NCBI GenBank assembly: GCA_035610365.1
Contig: CM069432.1
Span: 70,746,520-70,810,519 of the forward strand
Direction: 5' to 3'
DNA: 64,000 bases
From: Aquatica leii
Lineage: Eukaryota; Arthropoda; Insecta; Coleoptera; Lampyridae
The notes under the pieces were generated by a model that was given only the letters and a program-made list of their open reading frames with translations, was not told the DNA's origin and made no database searches. Of the stretch, positions 36,800 to 46,031 are shown in pieces. Made by a program: the position numbers and the translations under genes. Position 1 is the stretch's first letter. The number at the start of each line of letters is the position of its first letter.

Positions 36800-38700
36800 A
36801 ACACCTGTAAAATAAAAATATATAATTAGTGTAGTTATTTAATAACTGCTTAATTTACAATTATCCACCGTTACCAAACGAAAATTCCTTTCCTATCAAT
36901 AACCTTCACCTTGTCCATACAACATTACCAAAAATTAATCTCGTTGTACGTTCTTCAAAGTGCACGAGGTACGTGAAACATGTTTTTTAATTAAATGTCT
37001 TTATTTTGTTTATATCACAAATTACTTGACTCAGTGGTAAGTTAACCCTTTAACTTTATTATATTTCAATTTATAAATGTTTATTGATTAGTTATCGAAT
37101 AGAAAAAGAATTAATGTTTTATTGAATTAATAATTTTTACAATCAATAACGTTAGTTAGTTCAAAACATACTCAATGTTCTAAAGTGCTGACATGTTTGT
37201 TAATTATGTAATTATACATTTTTGATTTTATGTGATAAAATATATAAAATGTGTGTTTCTTAAAATAAAGTGAGCGAGCCTGATGAAGTGTTCATCCTGA
37301 AGATGAAACGTCGCAAAATTACTGAAGTAGTTGCTTATGTTCAACCTTCTAAAAGAAGGGGTCATTAATTTGGCCAAACTTTAGAATATATAGATAGACC
37401 ATTTTAAACTAAAATTTAAATACAGTTAACATGGGTTATTATTTAATTTATTTTAGTATTTGGTTAGTAATAAAAAAATAACAGCAGGAGACATTACATT
37501 CTGAGTAGGAGATGTCTTCCACTTCGACTCAATCAAACCAACTACTACATCCCTGCTCTTGAAGCAAGTTCGTAAAACTATCTCCGTCGATAGACTAATC
37601 TTACAAAAACAAGAGATCTTCAAAACACCACATTGATATTTTTACAAGTGCAGCACCTAATCATAATTTTCCTATTTCTTTATTGAATTGCGTCTTTAAT
37701 GAATTAATTTTGATTTTTACACCAAGGGAACCAAAAGAAGAAAATAAAATGTTATTTTGCAAAATAAATTTGTATAGAAACTTACTTGTTGTACCAAGTC
37801 ATATTTCTTGCAACCCATCAACAATTTGGTTCAGAGCTTGCACACGGACACTTTTAGTGTAGTACAATGAACTTTTATAGAGAAAATCTCGGTCTCTGTA
37901 TAAATCAATTAGTACACTAATTTGGAGTTTTGTCCAAGACATATACATACACATAGACAATAAAAAAAGTTAGGTTAAATCAGAAACCACACAGCATAAA
38001 ATAACCCTATTTGGATAAAATCACTATAAAATGTTTGTGACATTTTGTATAGTTTAAACCAACCAATCACGTTACCGATCGCATCAAACTGGTCGAATGA
38101 AATAAAAATGTTTCTAAAAATTAGATAATTTGGTCAAACTACATTGATGTCATTAAAACGGTTTGATCAAACAAGTTTGACAAACAGATTGATAGTGCGA
38201 CAGGGGCTGTCTGTGACAGTTGTCATTAGTTTAATAGAATTAATTTTGACGTAATTCGTAATTATGATTTATAACACAGAAATAAATAGATAACGTAACT
38301 TACTAAAATTGTTTAAAAACATTATTACTTTAAGCATTGGTTATGCCTAAAATATATTTACTTTAGTTAAAATTCACATTTAATTAAACGCAAAATTTAA
38401 ATAACTCACATTTAAAAAATCAAACTAATTTGTTTAATAAACCATTTAAATTCTTAAAATAGCATTAAATAAAGTTTCTTGCTTCTGGTAGATAATTCTG
38501 TAAACTTTTTTCTTTAAAACTGTTATAGAATCATCAGAAAATGTAAATATGCTCATTATTAACCATTGATTAATATCTAATAAAATATTATTTACCTGCG
38601 CTTAACAAAATTCTACTTTACAAAATGCTATTAAACGTAATAATGAAAGCCTATACTAGTAGTGGAACAAACTTATTTAACCTGCGTTTGCATTACTGCA
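36800..38700. other. AT-rich stretch with one hammerhead-like motif
   Basis: Apart from the motif at 37278-37314 no feature was recognised. Confidence 0.4.
37278..37314 (+). ncRNA. Degenerate hammerhead-ribozyme-like motif
   Basis: The core CTGATGA (37280-37286) and GAAAC followed by a GTC cleavage-type triplet (to 37313) are both present, with ACGT as a minimal self-complementary stem III. Stem II between them does not pair well in the hammerhead register; a TTCATC/GATGAA hairpin forms instead. Stem I gives only two pairs. It resembles the motifs of Penelope-like retroelements but is probably inactive. Confidence 0.3.
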
Positions 38701-38717
38701 ATATAATAACTAATTGT

Positions 38718-39910
38718 CTAATAAATGGTAAAGCAAATCGTATTTTGTTTTAAAATACAAAAAAAAAATAATGACTTAGATAAACCTAATGGGACGTTAT
38801 GAGTGTATTTGCATATGTCTGGCTCAATGTTTATGAGTAGCAACAGCAAATTCGTACGACCACTATTTTTTAGTCGGTATCTGTTTTTTTTGTGATAAGG
38901 CTCAAACTGGCACTTAATCCACGTTCTACCAAATGGGAAGACAGGAAAGCAATTATCAGCTTCTGTACAATAACCCATAATGCTGGATATAAAATTAAGT
39001 TTTGTTTGTAACCAAAAGTTGTCGTATCCTTGTTTTAGCTCTTGATTTGTGGATAATCCAATAAGTTGTATTAGTATGTATTCATCTGTATTTGTGCTCT
39101 GAGTTTGAGTACTTGCAAAACGTTTTAACACCCAGTCGGGAATATCCAAGTGTAGAATGTCTTCAAATCTTTGGTTAAGGTCCAAACTAAACGCCGTTAA
39201 GTGTTGAGAATATGCAAACACTTCATCTCTATTTTGCAATTTTATAGTTTGGAAACATTTTTTTCTTCCCAAGTTTTGTTTGTACATTAAAAATTTTGCA
39301 ACAAACGCAGATATTACACTTTTAGCTTTGATTAAATTTAATGTGTCACCTTGTAGTTTCAAACCAGTTTCGTTAAATCTGTCAAATAAATTAGTCATAT
39401 AAGCAATGTCATTTTGTGAGATAATTAAATTGTGCCACAAATAATTGTCTTTACTCTCCAGGAATCCCAACACTAAATCAAAGAGCGAATAAAAGCGATC
39501 CAAACACGGACTTTTAGATAACCAACTTACCTCTGTGTTAAACAGTAAACGATTATGATCATCACTATTTTCCAAACAAAGTTGAACAAACAATCTCTGA
39601 TTTAAGGCATTCCTTTTGATTTTATTAACTGCTCTAATGACATAATGTAGTGATTTAATGTAGTGATTCATGCAAACGTTCGCTAAGGTTTTTTGCGACC
39701 AAATGATGTCAATGAATGACACAATGTACCGATGATCCATTAGGTATAACTTGTTTCAAGTATGCCAAAAAACATCGGTGTCGTATTACCACTACGAGAG
39801 CATCGTCAGTAGCAACCGAAATGATATTAGTCAAGGGTATATCTTTTACATCGAAAAATGTTTTTAATTTAGCGAATAACGTTTTACCTTTCGTATAAGT
39901 TTCCAATCAT
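38718..39910 (-). pseudogene. 5'-truncated hAT transposase (SCAND3/ZBED5-like)
   Basis: The upstream frame (39906-39709) reads like the hAT core around the second catalytic Asp (IISVATDDAL) and ends with SSVHCVIH, matching the conserved CxIH block. After a frameshift, 39740-38718 (340 residues) carries IKSLHYVIRAVNKIKRNALNQRLF, a NTEVSWLSKSPCLDRFYSLFDLVL block, and near its end the dimerisation-region pattern EPYHKKNRYRLK..LLLINIEPDI. This order is that of the SCAND3/ZBED5-related hAT group. The N-terminal zinc finger and first catalytic Asp are missing. The long 3' open frame suggests relatively recent loss. Element ends were not identified with confidence. Confidence 0.75.
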
Positions 39911-39914
39911 TTAG

Positions 39915-41375
39915 CAAAGTACGCTGTCTGCGTAACAATACAAAAAAATTGTACTTCTTTTTGTCTACGACTAGGAAAATTTGTTGTATGCATTTCACAT
40001 CACGCATAACACAGAACTAAATTGTTGATTAGATGCATTACTCTTTTATAGTTTATATTATAAACTAGTTGGTGCAGACATCGGTTTTATTGCGTTTCTT
40101 TATAATCCTGTATAGATAGGCCTGACTCAACACAATGCCTGCTGTTACTTGTATTTTATGCACCTGTTTTATGTTTTACTTAGGACGTAAAAATCGCTAA
40201 TAATTTATTCATAATTATTTATTTTAACTTCCATATTAATAAAAAATGTGTCGCATTTTTTTAATTTTATATTAAATCTTGCGTAAACCCCTGACGTTGT
40301 TCAGGGACCCCCAAATCAATTTTATTTTTTTACGAATCCCCTGAATGATCGCGGGAACACCTGGGGGTCCGTTCTCACTTTGCGAACGGCTGTTCTAGTT
40401 CTTCTACGTGGTATAAAATTTACTAACAAGTAATTATTTTGTTATTTCTCTTTCATTTTTTATCAATGGTTACAGCAACTTCTAATATTTAACGGAATTT
40501 ATGGTGCATCTATCTGGTAGAAAATTATCTTTATTACATCCTGGACAAACATAGTATCGATACAACGCGTTGACGATGCGTTGCCGGAGAGAGTAAGTTT
40601 TTTCTTCAGTATGGAGATAATTTATTTTACTCAGTTCTATTATTTTTTTCTGCCTTACATTAGAAAAAAAAAATAAATTGTTCGGTTACTAGCTTTCGTA
40701 AGTAAAGAAATTGAATTTTTTTGTTCAAAATAAAATACAATGAAAAAAAAAAGTATGTTTCAAAAAAATATTTAGTTTGAGAATATTTCTTTGTAAGCGT
40801 ATACAGAAATCCATAAAATTAATCTGCTCATTTTTATAAATGATATCTTTTTAAGTTACAGTAAGCCATGCATTCCAAGTTGTTATTTCGAAGAATTTCA
40901 ACCCAAAGATAATTTCTTACCACAAAACGTAAAAAAAGAGCTGCAGATTATTGTCGCAGGTATGAATAATGTGTATAATCGATGGTATTACCTAGAGCAT
41001 TCTCGGAATTATATGAGTACCGACATCACAGAAAACTAAAACAAAAAATCTGTAGATAACTATTTTTTATAAATAAGAACCTATTAAAACTGCAAAATAT
41101 TAAAGCATAACCTTGAAGATCGAATTTTTTCTTCCACGTATTCATAAATATAAAAACATAACTCTTTTTTATGTTTATTGAATGATGCTTAAAAATCGGA
41201 AACTTTTTTTAATATAATTAGGTATCACAACTAAGATACAAAATATAATCGACCTTACTATTACATTTAGAATTTTATTCTAAAAGGGTTGTTTTTCGTA
41301 AAAAATTGTAAAACAAACGTGATAACTTGGTACAATACGAGTGATATATAATTTGAACGATTTAAGCATTAAAAA
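39915..41375. other. Intergenic stretch with a short GC-rich patch
   Basis: At 40285-40395 there are repeated CCCCTGA..GGGACCCCC-type words ending GCGAACGGCTG, like terminal sequence of SCAND3-type hAT elements, so it may be the 5' end of the neighbouring pseudogene's element. The rest is AT-rich with no recognised gene. Confidence 0.35.
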
Positions 41376-41379
41376 AATA
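41373..41379 (-). terminator. Pol III terminator of tRNA-Ser
   Basis: On the minus strand, a T7 run begins within two bases after the tRNA discriminator base. Confidence 0.85.
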
Positions 41380-41461
41380 CGCTGCGAACAGGATTCGAAC
41401 CTGTGCGGGCAGAGCCCATTTGATTTCGAGTCAAACTCCTTAACCACTCGGACATCGCAGC
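41380..41461 (-). tRNA. tRNA-Ser (anticodon CGA)
   Basis: The minus strand folds into a class II tRNA of 82 nt: acceptor GCTGCGA/TCGCAGC with discriminator G, anticodon stem TTTGA/TCAAA with loop CTCGAAA (anticodon CGA, reading UCG), a long variable arm (GGGCTCTGCCC) and T arm with GGTTCGAATCC. The internal promoter A box (TGTCCGAGTGG) and B box are canonical. A run of seven T follows immediately, the RNA polymerase III terminator. No intron and no CCA, as expected for a nuclear gene. It is the one clear host gene in the window. Confidence 0.97.
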
Positions 41462-41828
41462 TGATGTAAAGTAAGCTGTTATATTAGGTTTAAGTATAGT
41501 AGCTTGTAGTAACAAATTAACTGTTTTTAATTTAATTATTATTATATTATATTAAAAATTTTATTTATTTTAGTAAACAATATAATAATATAAGAAATAT
41601 TTAATTAATTTTTATATAAAATCGTTCATGCATTTATAACTTTTTATTTGTTATTCAAAAATACTTTAAATTTAAAAACATTTATAATCAAAGTATAACT
41701 TATTTAATAATTAATTATTGGTTATACATTTAAATTAATTTTTTTAATTAATAAAAACTCTGTTACCAAATTTTATTATATATTTTAAGTTACGCTAGTT
41801 TTATCAGACAGCACATGAAGTTAAAATA

Positions 41829-42391
41829 TTTAATTAATGAATTGGTTAGGAACACTCTTCACTAGGAGGGGCAATTAAACCACTTTAGATTTTTAATATG
41901 GCGACGTTTCGTGCAACCATGTGTGCACTTCTTCAAGCCAACAAAAAAGTTCAAGTGGAGACGTCCTCAACTCCAAACAACATGACAACTAATACACGAT
42001 ATAAATAACATAAATAACTCGTTAAAATATTATTAAAAAGGTCAATAATTAAAATGTTGTATATGAACAATAACTAAGAATGACAAACAATTGACACGAC
42101 ATGTATAATGATTATACATGTCGTGTCAATTGTTTGTCATTCTTAGTTATTGTTCATATACAACATTTTAATTATTGACCTTTTTAATAATATTTTAACG
42201 AGTTATTTATGTTATTTATATCGTGTATTAGTTGTCATGTTGTTTGGAGTTGAGGACGTCTCCACTTGAACTTTTTTGTTGGCTTGAAGAAGTGCACACA
42301 TGGTTGCACGAAACGTCGCCATATTAAAAATCTAAAGTGGTTTAATTGCCCCTCCTAGTGAAGAGTGTTCCTAACCAATTCATTAATTAAA
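41829..42391. repeat. Perfect 563-bp palindrome
   Basis: The arms 41829-42109 and 42111-42391 are exact reverse complements as far as I can read, around a single unpaired G at 42110. Outside these limits the symmetry stops. Each arm carries a hammerhead-like fold. The sequence is non-coding. It may be a foldback transposon, a fused pair of head-to-head terminal repeats from a Penelope-like element, or an assembly artefact. Confidence 0.9.
42278..42325 (+). ncRNA. Hammerhead-like fold (right arm of palindrome)
   Basis: A stem I of TGGC/GCCA, a perfect five-pair stem II GTGCA/TGCAC, a GAAACGTC segment with ACGT stem III and a GTC cleavage triplet are all present. The conserved CTGATGA box is replaced by CTTGAAGAA, so self-cleavage is not expected. 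The mirror copy lies at about 41895-41942 on the minus strand. Confidence 0.45.
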
Positions 42392-42399
42392 CATTTAAA

Positions 42400-42940
42400 G
42401 GAGGACGTAACTACATTACTCGATTAAAATATTTACTTATTAATATTAGTAGTAGTAGAAGAACTTATGTAAAGAAAAGATACGTGGAATTAAATAAAAT
42501 TTCTTGTTTTATTAATACATACCTACCTATTTTGATTGAAGTACCTACTAGGTGATTGTATCAGTCGTCGGCTACCTAAGGGAAATATCAAATGAAATTT
42601 TGTATTGATTCTTGCAAAAAGATTGTGACAGAAATGAAAGAAATGGCCCCGTATATCCTAAGTTCAGCTATTTACATATATCCTTGTGGTCGGTCAACCA
42701 GAAACAACATAGATAAGTGCACAGAAACAAATTAAAATTCAAAATAAAAACACACATAAACTATGTACTTAAGCGACTTTGAACAAAACTAAAATACTAT
42801 TTAAAAGTTTTTCTTTAAATTTATGTTTAATAAAAGAAACAAATAAATGTTTCAGACTGAACTTCGTTGTATGATAGTCCGTTCAATTGGGTGCACTGCA
42901 ATGAGTACCACGGTAAGCACCTATTCCACCCAATATGCTA
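42400..42940. other. AT-rich stretch, nothing recognised
   Basis: No supported feature. Confidence 0.4.
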
Positions 42941-42947
42941 AAGGCCT

Positions 42948-43658
42948 ACTTCTTCAGTGCCACTTTTCATTTTAGTACTAGATTCACAACACATTTTCTT
43001 CTTTGGTGTAATATTTGCAATCTCATCAGCGTTTGTCTTTGCTTCCTTAGCCTTCATTTCTCTTTGACGCAATTTTACAGATTCCACCTATTCTTTAATG
43101 TCTGTTTTTCTTTTTAAATACCGACAAAATTCTTTCGAAGAAATTACGGTAAGTTGCTTCCTTCTTTAAAGGCTCTGGCTAGAACAAGTTGGTTCGGAAC
43201 TCCAGTAGGCTAATTGGAACCCGAATATCTTACAAGATATATATTTTGATATTTTTACAGGTTCTTCCCCAGCTGTTGTAGTTCCGCTTGAAGTCAGGTT
43301 AATAGAATAATATGGATTTTCAGTGAATTAAAATCCTTTTCGTTGTCGGGTAAAAAAATTTCTTCACTCTCGCTCATATTTGTTGTTATGAGTAAAAAAA
43401 ACTAAAAACCGCATTTTCTAAATTGTTTAACAATTTTTTTAACTAGTTGCTTTTCTTTTTTTGCAGTTGATACAGTTGGCGGGATCATTTTAAGTACCTC
43501 TTTTGCTACCCTTTTGTAAATCCTTGCAAAGTTGATCGCGGTACTCCCAATTGTTTAACCATTTTTCTAATTGATTTTCCATCTCTTACTTTAACTAACT
43601 CTTTTTTTAATAACTTTTCTAAGTATTTATGAAAATATCGTGTTTCATTTTCTGTCAT
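42948..43658 (-). pseudogene. Internally deleted pogo/Tigger-like transposase
   Basis: From the ATG at 43658 the first 60 codons give a psq/pogo-type helix-turn-helix: VRDGKSIRKMVKQLGVPRSTLQGFTKG, followed by a stop. Near the other end (about 43085-42948) the frame reads LRQREMKAKEAKTNADEI..KKKMCCES, like the basic, coiled C-terminal region of pogo-type transposases. The DDE catalytic domain that should lie between is missing, leaving only scattered short pieces. It is therefore a deletion derivative. The terminal inverted repeats were not identified. Confidence 0.55.
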
Positions 43659-43860
43659 TATTTAAGTCTGTCACGTAAAAATTAAAGAAAAAGGTGCAGA
43701 CGGAAATAGATTATGTCAACAGTCGGCCATCAATGATCTGCTCCCGTCATTTATTTCTGAATACAATAACCTTAAGAATCGTACAAAATAAGACCTAAAA
43801 TGCTCATTTCGTACATTTGCCAATAGTTGCGCCGGTTTTAGATACATTTTTAAATTAAAA

Positions 43861-44032
43861 CCCTAATAGCACAAAAATGTCCTATGAACTTCTAATAGAT
43901 GTCTTTCCATGGAAATTTGAACGTTTTTCAGACGTTCATAAAAGATCCAAAGTAAATACTATGAACATCTATAGTACGTTACTTTGGCACAAAGTTGGAC
44001 ATCCAAAAAACGTCCATAATAGTTCCGGCCCT
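43861..44032. mobile_element. Left end of a split DNA element
   Basis: This piece begins CCCTAATAGCACA, matching in inverse the end ..TGTGTTATTAGGG at 57825. It is rich in GGACGT/ACGTCC and TCCATGGA-like words, as is the far end. It stops exactly at the Ty3/gypsy insertion at 44033. Confidence 0.5.
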
Positions 44033-44856
44033 TGTTACGTGGCAACGTTCACATTTTTCAATTTTGATAATTCTTGCCTTGCGCCTTTGTAAGTTAGATT
44101 ATGTTCCAGTTTTAAACAAATTCATTTTAACTTTTGCACGTTTGATTGGTGCACTAAAGAAAATCCTAATTCTAATTTATGTTCTTGATTTAGTGAATGG
44201 CAATTAGATGCAAGTATGTATTATTATTCTTAATTTAAATTTAGATTAGTATTCACTTAAGTTACATTATTGTTAAATAACTTAACAATTAATATTTTTT
44301 ATAAGTGATTAATACAAGCATGTTTGAAGATAATTCATTTAAGACTTAATTATAAATTAATAATTAGTCCTTCATATTTAAAATTGTATTACTTCTATTG
44401 CGTATATTTTATGTTATTGTATTCACTTATCTGTGGCCTTTTAGATGAGCTAAGATAATTTCAAAGATCGGGTGTACCACATCGTCATTGATATAAGGGC
44501 ACCTACCATCCTAGTCTATAAAAAGGGTAAATCAGCGAGAAGGAAAATAATCATCGAACCGCCGGCGCAAGACATCCGGCACGTCGCGTAAGATAAGCTC
44601 ACATTCCTGTATGTATGGAAAAATTGTAGATAAGTTATTATTATTTACTAACACCTTTCATTTAATCTACGTAGATTTTAAGCTATTTAATAAACTAATT
44701 TTAGTTGTTCGAATTATTATTGATTATTATTGTTTGAAGCCATTTACTAATCATAGATACAAATTATGCCTTAAAAGGATTTTCTTTCTTTGTTTAGTCT
44801 ATTTTAGTCGATCCACTTAATATTTTATTTTAAATATCCTGGAAGATAGGCTAACT
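44033..44856 (+). repeat. 5' LTR of Ty3/gypsy element
   Basis: Begins TGTTACGTGG and ends GGCTAACT. A TATAAAAAGGG at about 44518 and a following GTAAATCAGC initiator-like site suggest the promoter, leaving an R-U5 of roughly 300 bp. Confidence 0.9.
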
Positions 44857-44858
44857 AA

Positions 44859-44876
44859 TGGTAGCAGAGCGTGGTT
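44859..44876 (+). other. Primer-binding site, initiator tRNA-Met
   Basis: TGGTAGCAGAGCGTGGTT starts two bases after the 5' LTR. Its first twelve bases complement the 3' end of insect initiator tRNA-Met (..GCTCTGCTACCA); 16 of 18 positions match overall. Confidence 0.8.
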
Positions 44877-44981
44877 AATTTTTTCAGGTGATTTACATAA
44901 TACGTTTATAGTAACTACAATTTTTTTTTCTGTTTATTGTTGCGCGTCATTTTCTTTATCTGCGATCATTTTGCAATTTAA

Positions 44982-46031
44982 ATGCCTCCCGTAACCCGAA
45001 AAGCTAATAAAGGCGACGTTATTCGTACGGCAGAGTTTAACACTGAAGTAATGAATGTTCAAGGTACCGATAATATTTCATCCGAAATGGATCAAGCGGG
45101 TCCTTCCGAATTTAAAATTTCACATTTATCCGTTCCCAAAACTTCAGTAAAAACTAAAGTTAAGAAGGCACCTGCTTCTCGATCTCGAAGATCTAATTTA
45201 GAATCATCGTTGCTTTCTGTTGCAACTGAACTGAAATTAGCTAATCAAAATCACGATTCTTTAATTACCCTAACTAAATCTGTGAATGAAGTAACCGAAA
45301 AATTTTCCGCTTGTAATCTGATTAAATTTTCCGTTGATTCAAATAAATTAATTTCAGAAGTTGCAATGTGTAATCATAATGATCCGGAAACAATTATACT
45401 TTTTATCGAAGCCGTAGAAAAGATTCTACAGCTTCCTCATATCGATAAAGTAAGTTTTTTCACAGCCTTAGCCGTTAAAATCGACGAGCAAATTTCTCAA
45501 TGGTGGGCTTCAGTAGTAAATCTTGATTGGAATCAGATTAAAGCTATGCTTTATAGTAAATATGTATGTAGTTCAGATCTTGTTTTCCTGCGAGATAAAT
45601 TTATAAATCGCAAACAGGGCGTCCATGAATCGTTCGAAACATTTATTTCGGATATCAAATCTAAAGCAGCGGCCTTAAATGTGGAGTATTCTGAATCTCA
45701 ACTAATTTCCATAATGTGGGCTCATTGCAATAAAACAACCTTTGACATTATTAAGTATTTAAGTGAACCTTCTACGTTTAGGGAATTAGATGATACAATC
45801 CGAAAAATCGAATCTATAATTAGACGGGATAAGTCATTTTCTCAACTTGAGGTCTCAACTATCGAATCTCAAGTTAGTGTTTCTTCGGAAATGCAGCCAG
45901 TTTTGACTAATAACAAAACAGAACACTCAAATCATTTAACGCCATTCTGTAGATACTGTCGATCGTATGGTCATCTTATAGTTAATTGTCGAAAACGAAT
46001 TAATAGGCAGAATAGTTATCCAAAAAACTAA
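44982..46031 (+). CDS. gag: Gag of Ty3/gypsy element
   Basis: An intact 349-residue capsid/nucleocapsid protein. The N-terminal third is basic and serine-rich. The middle (about 120-275) resembles the retrotransposon gag domain with a W-W pair (QWWASVV), RDKFINRKQGVHESFETFISDIKSKA and the following hydrophobic helices. At about 324-337 is one CCHC zinc knuckle, CRYCRSYGHLIVNC (C-x2-C-x4-H-x4-C), for RNA packaging. The ATG is the first in frame, about 105 bp after the primer site. The last codons before the TAA are AAA AAC, part of a -1 slippery heptamer leading into pol. Confidence 0.9.
   Translation: MPPVTRKANKGDVIRTAEFNTEVMNVQGTDNISSEMDQAGPSEFKISHLSVPKTSVKTKVKKAPASRSRRSNLESSLLSVATELKLANQNHDSLITLTKSVNEVTEKFSACNLIKFSVDSNKLISEVAMCNHNDPETIILFIEAVEKILQLPHIDKVSFFTALAVKIDEQISQWWASVVNLDWNQIKAMLYSKYVCSSDLVFLRDKFINRKQGVHESFETFISDIKSKAAALNVEYSESQLISIMWAHCNKTTFDIIKYLSEPSTFRELDDTIRKIESIIRRDKSFSQLEVSTIESQVSVSSEMQPVLTNNKTEHSNHLTPFCRYCRSYGHLIVNCRKRINRQNSYPKN
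46022..46028 (+). promoter_or_regulatory. -1 ribosomal frameshift site (A AAA AAC)
   Basis: The heptamer AAAAAAC is set in the gag frame as A-AAA-AAC directly before the gag TAA (46029-46031). A -1 slip enters exactly the pol frame, which is open from here through the protease. This is one of the most efficient eukaryotic slippery sequences. A downstream stimulatory structure was not worked out. Confidence 0.8.

Noticed and set aside
44611..44820. 69-codon frame repeated at 49805-50014
   Set aside because: It is simply duplicated with the LTRs; nothing suggests it is translated.
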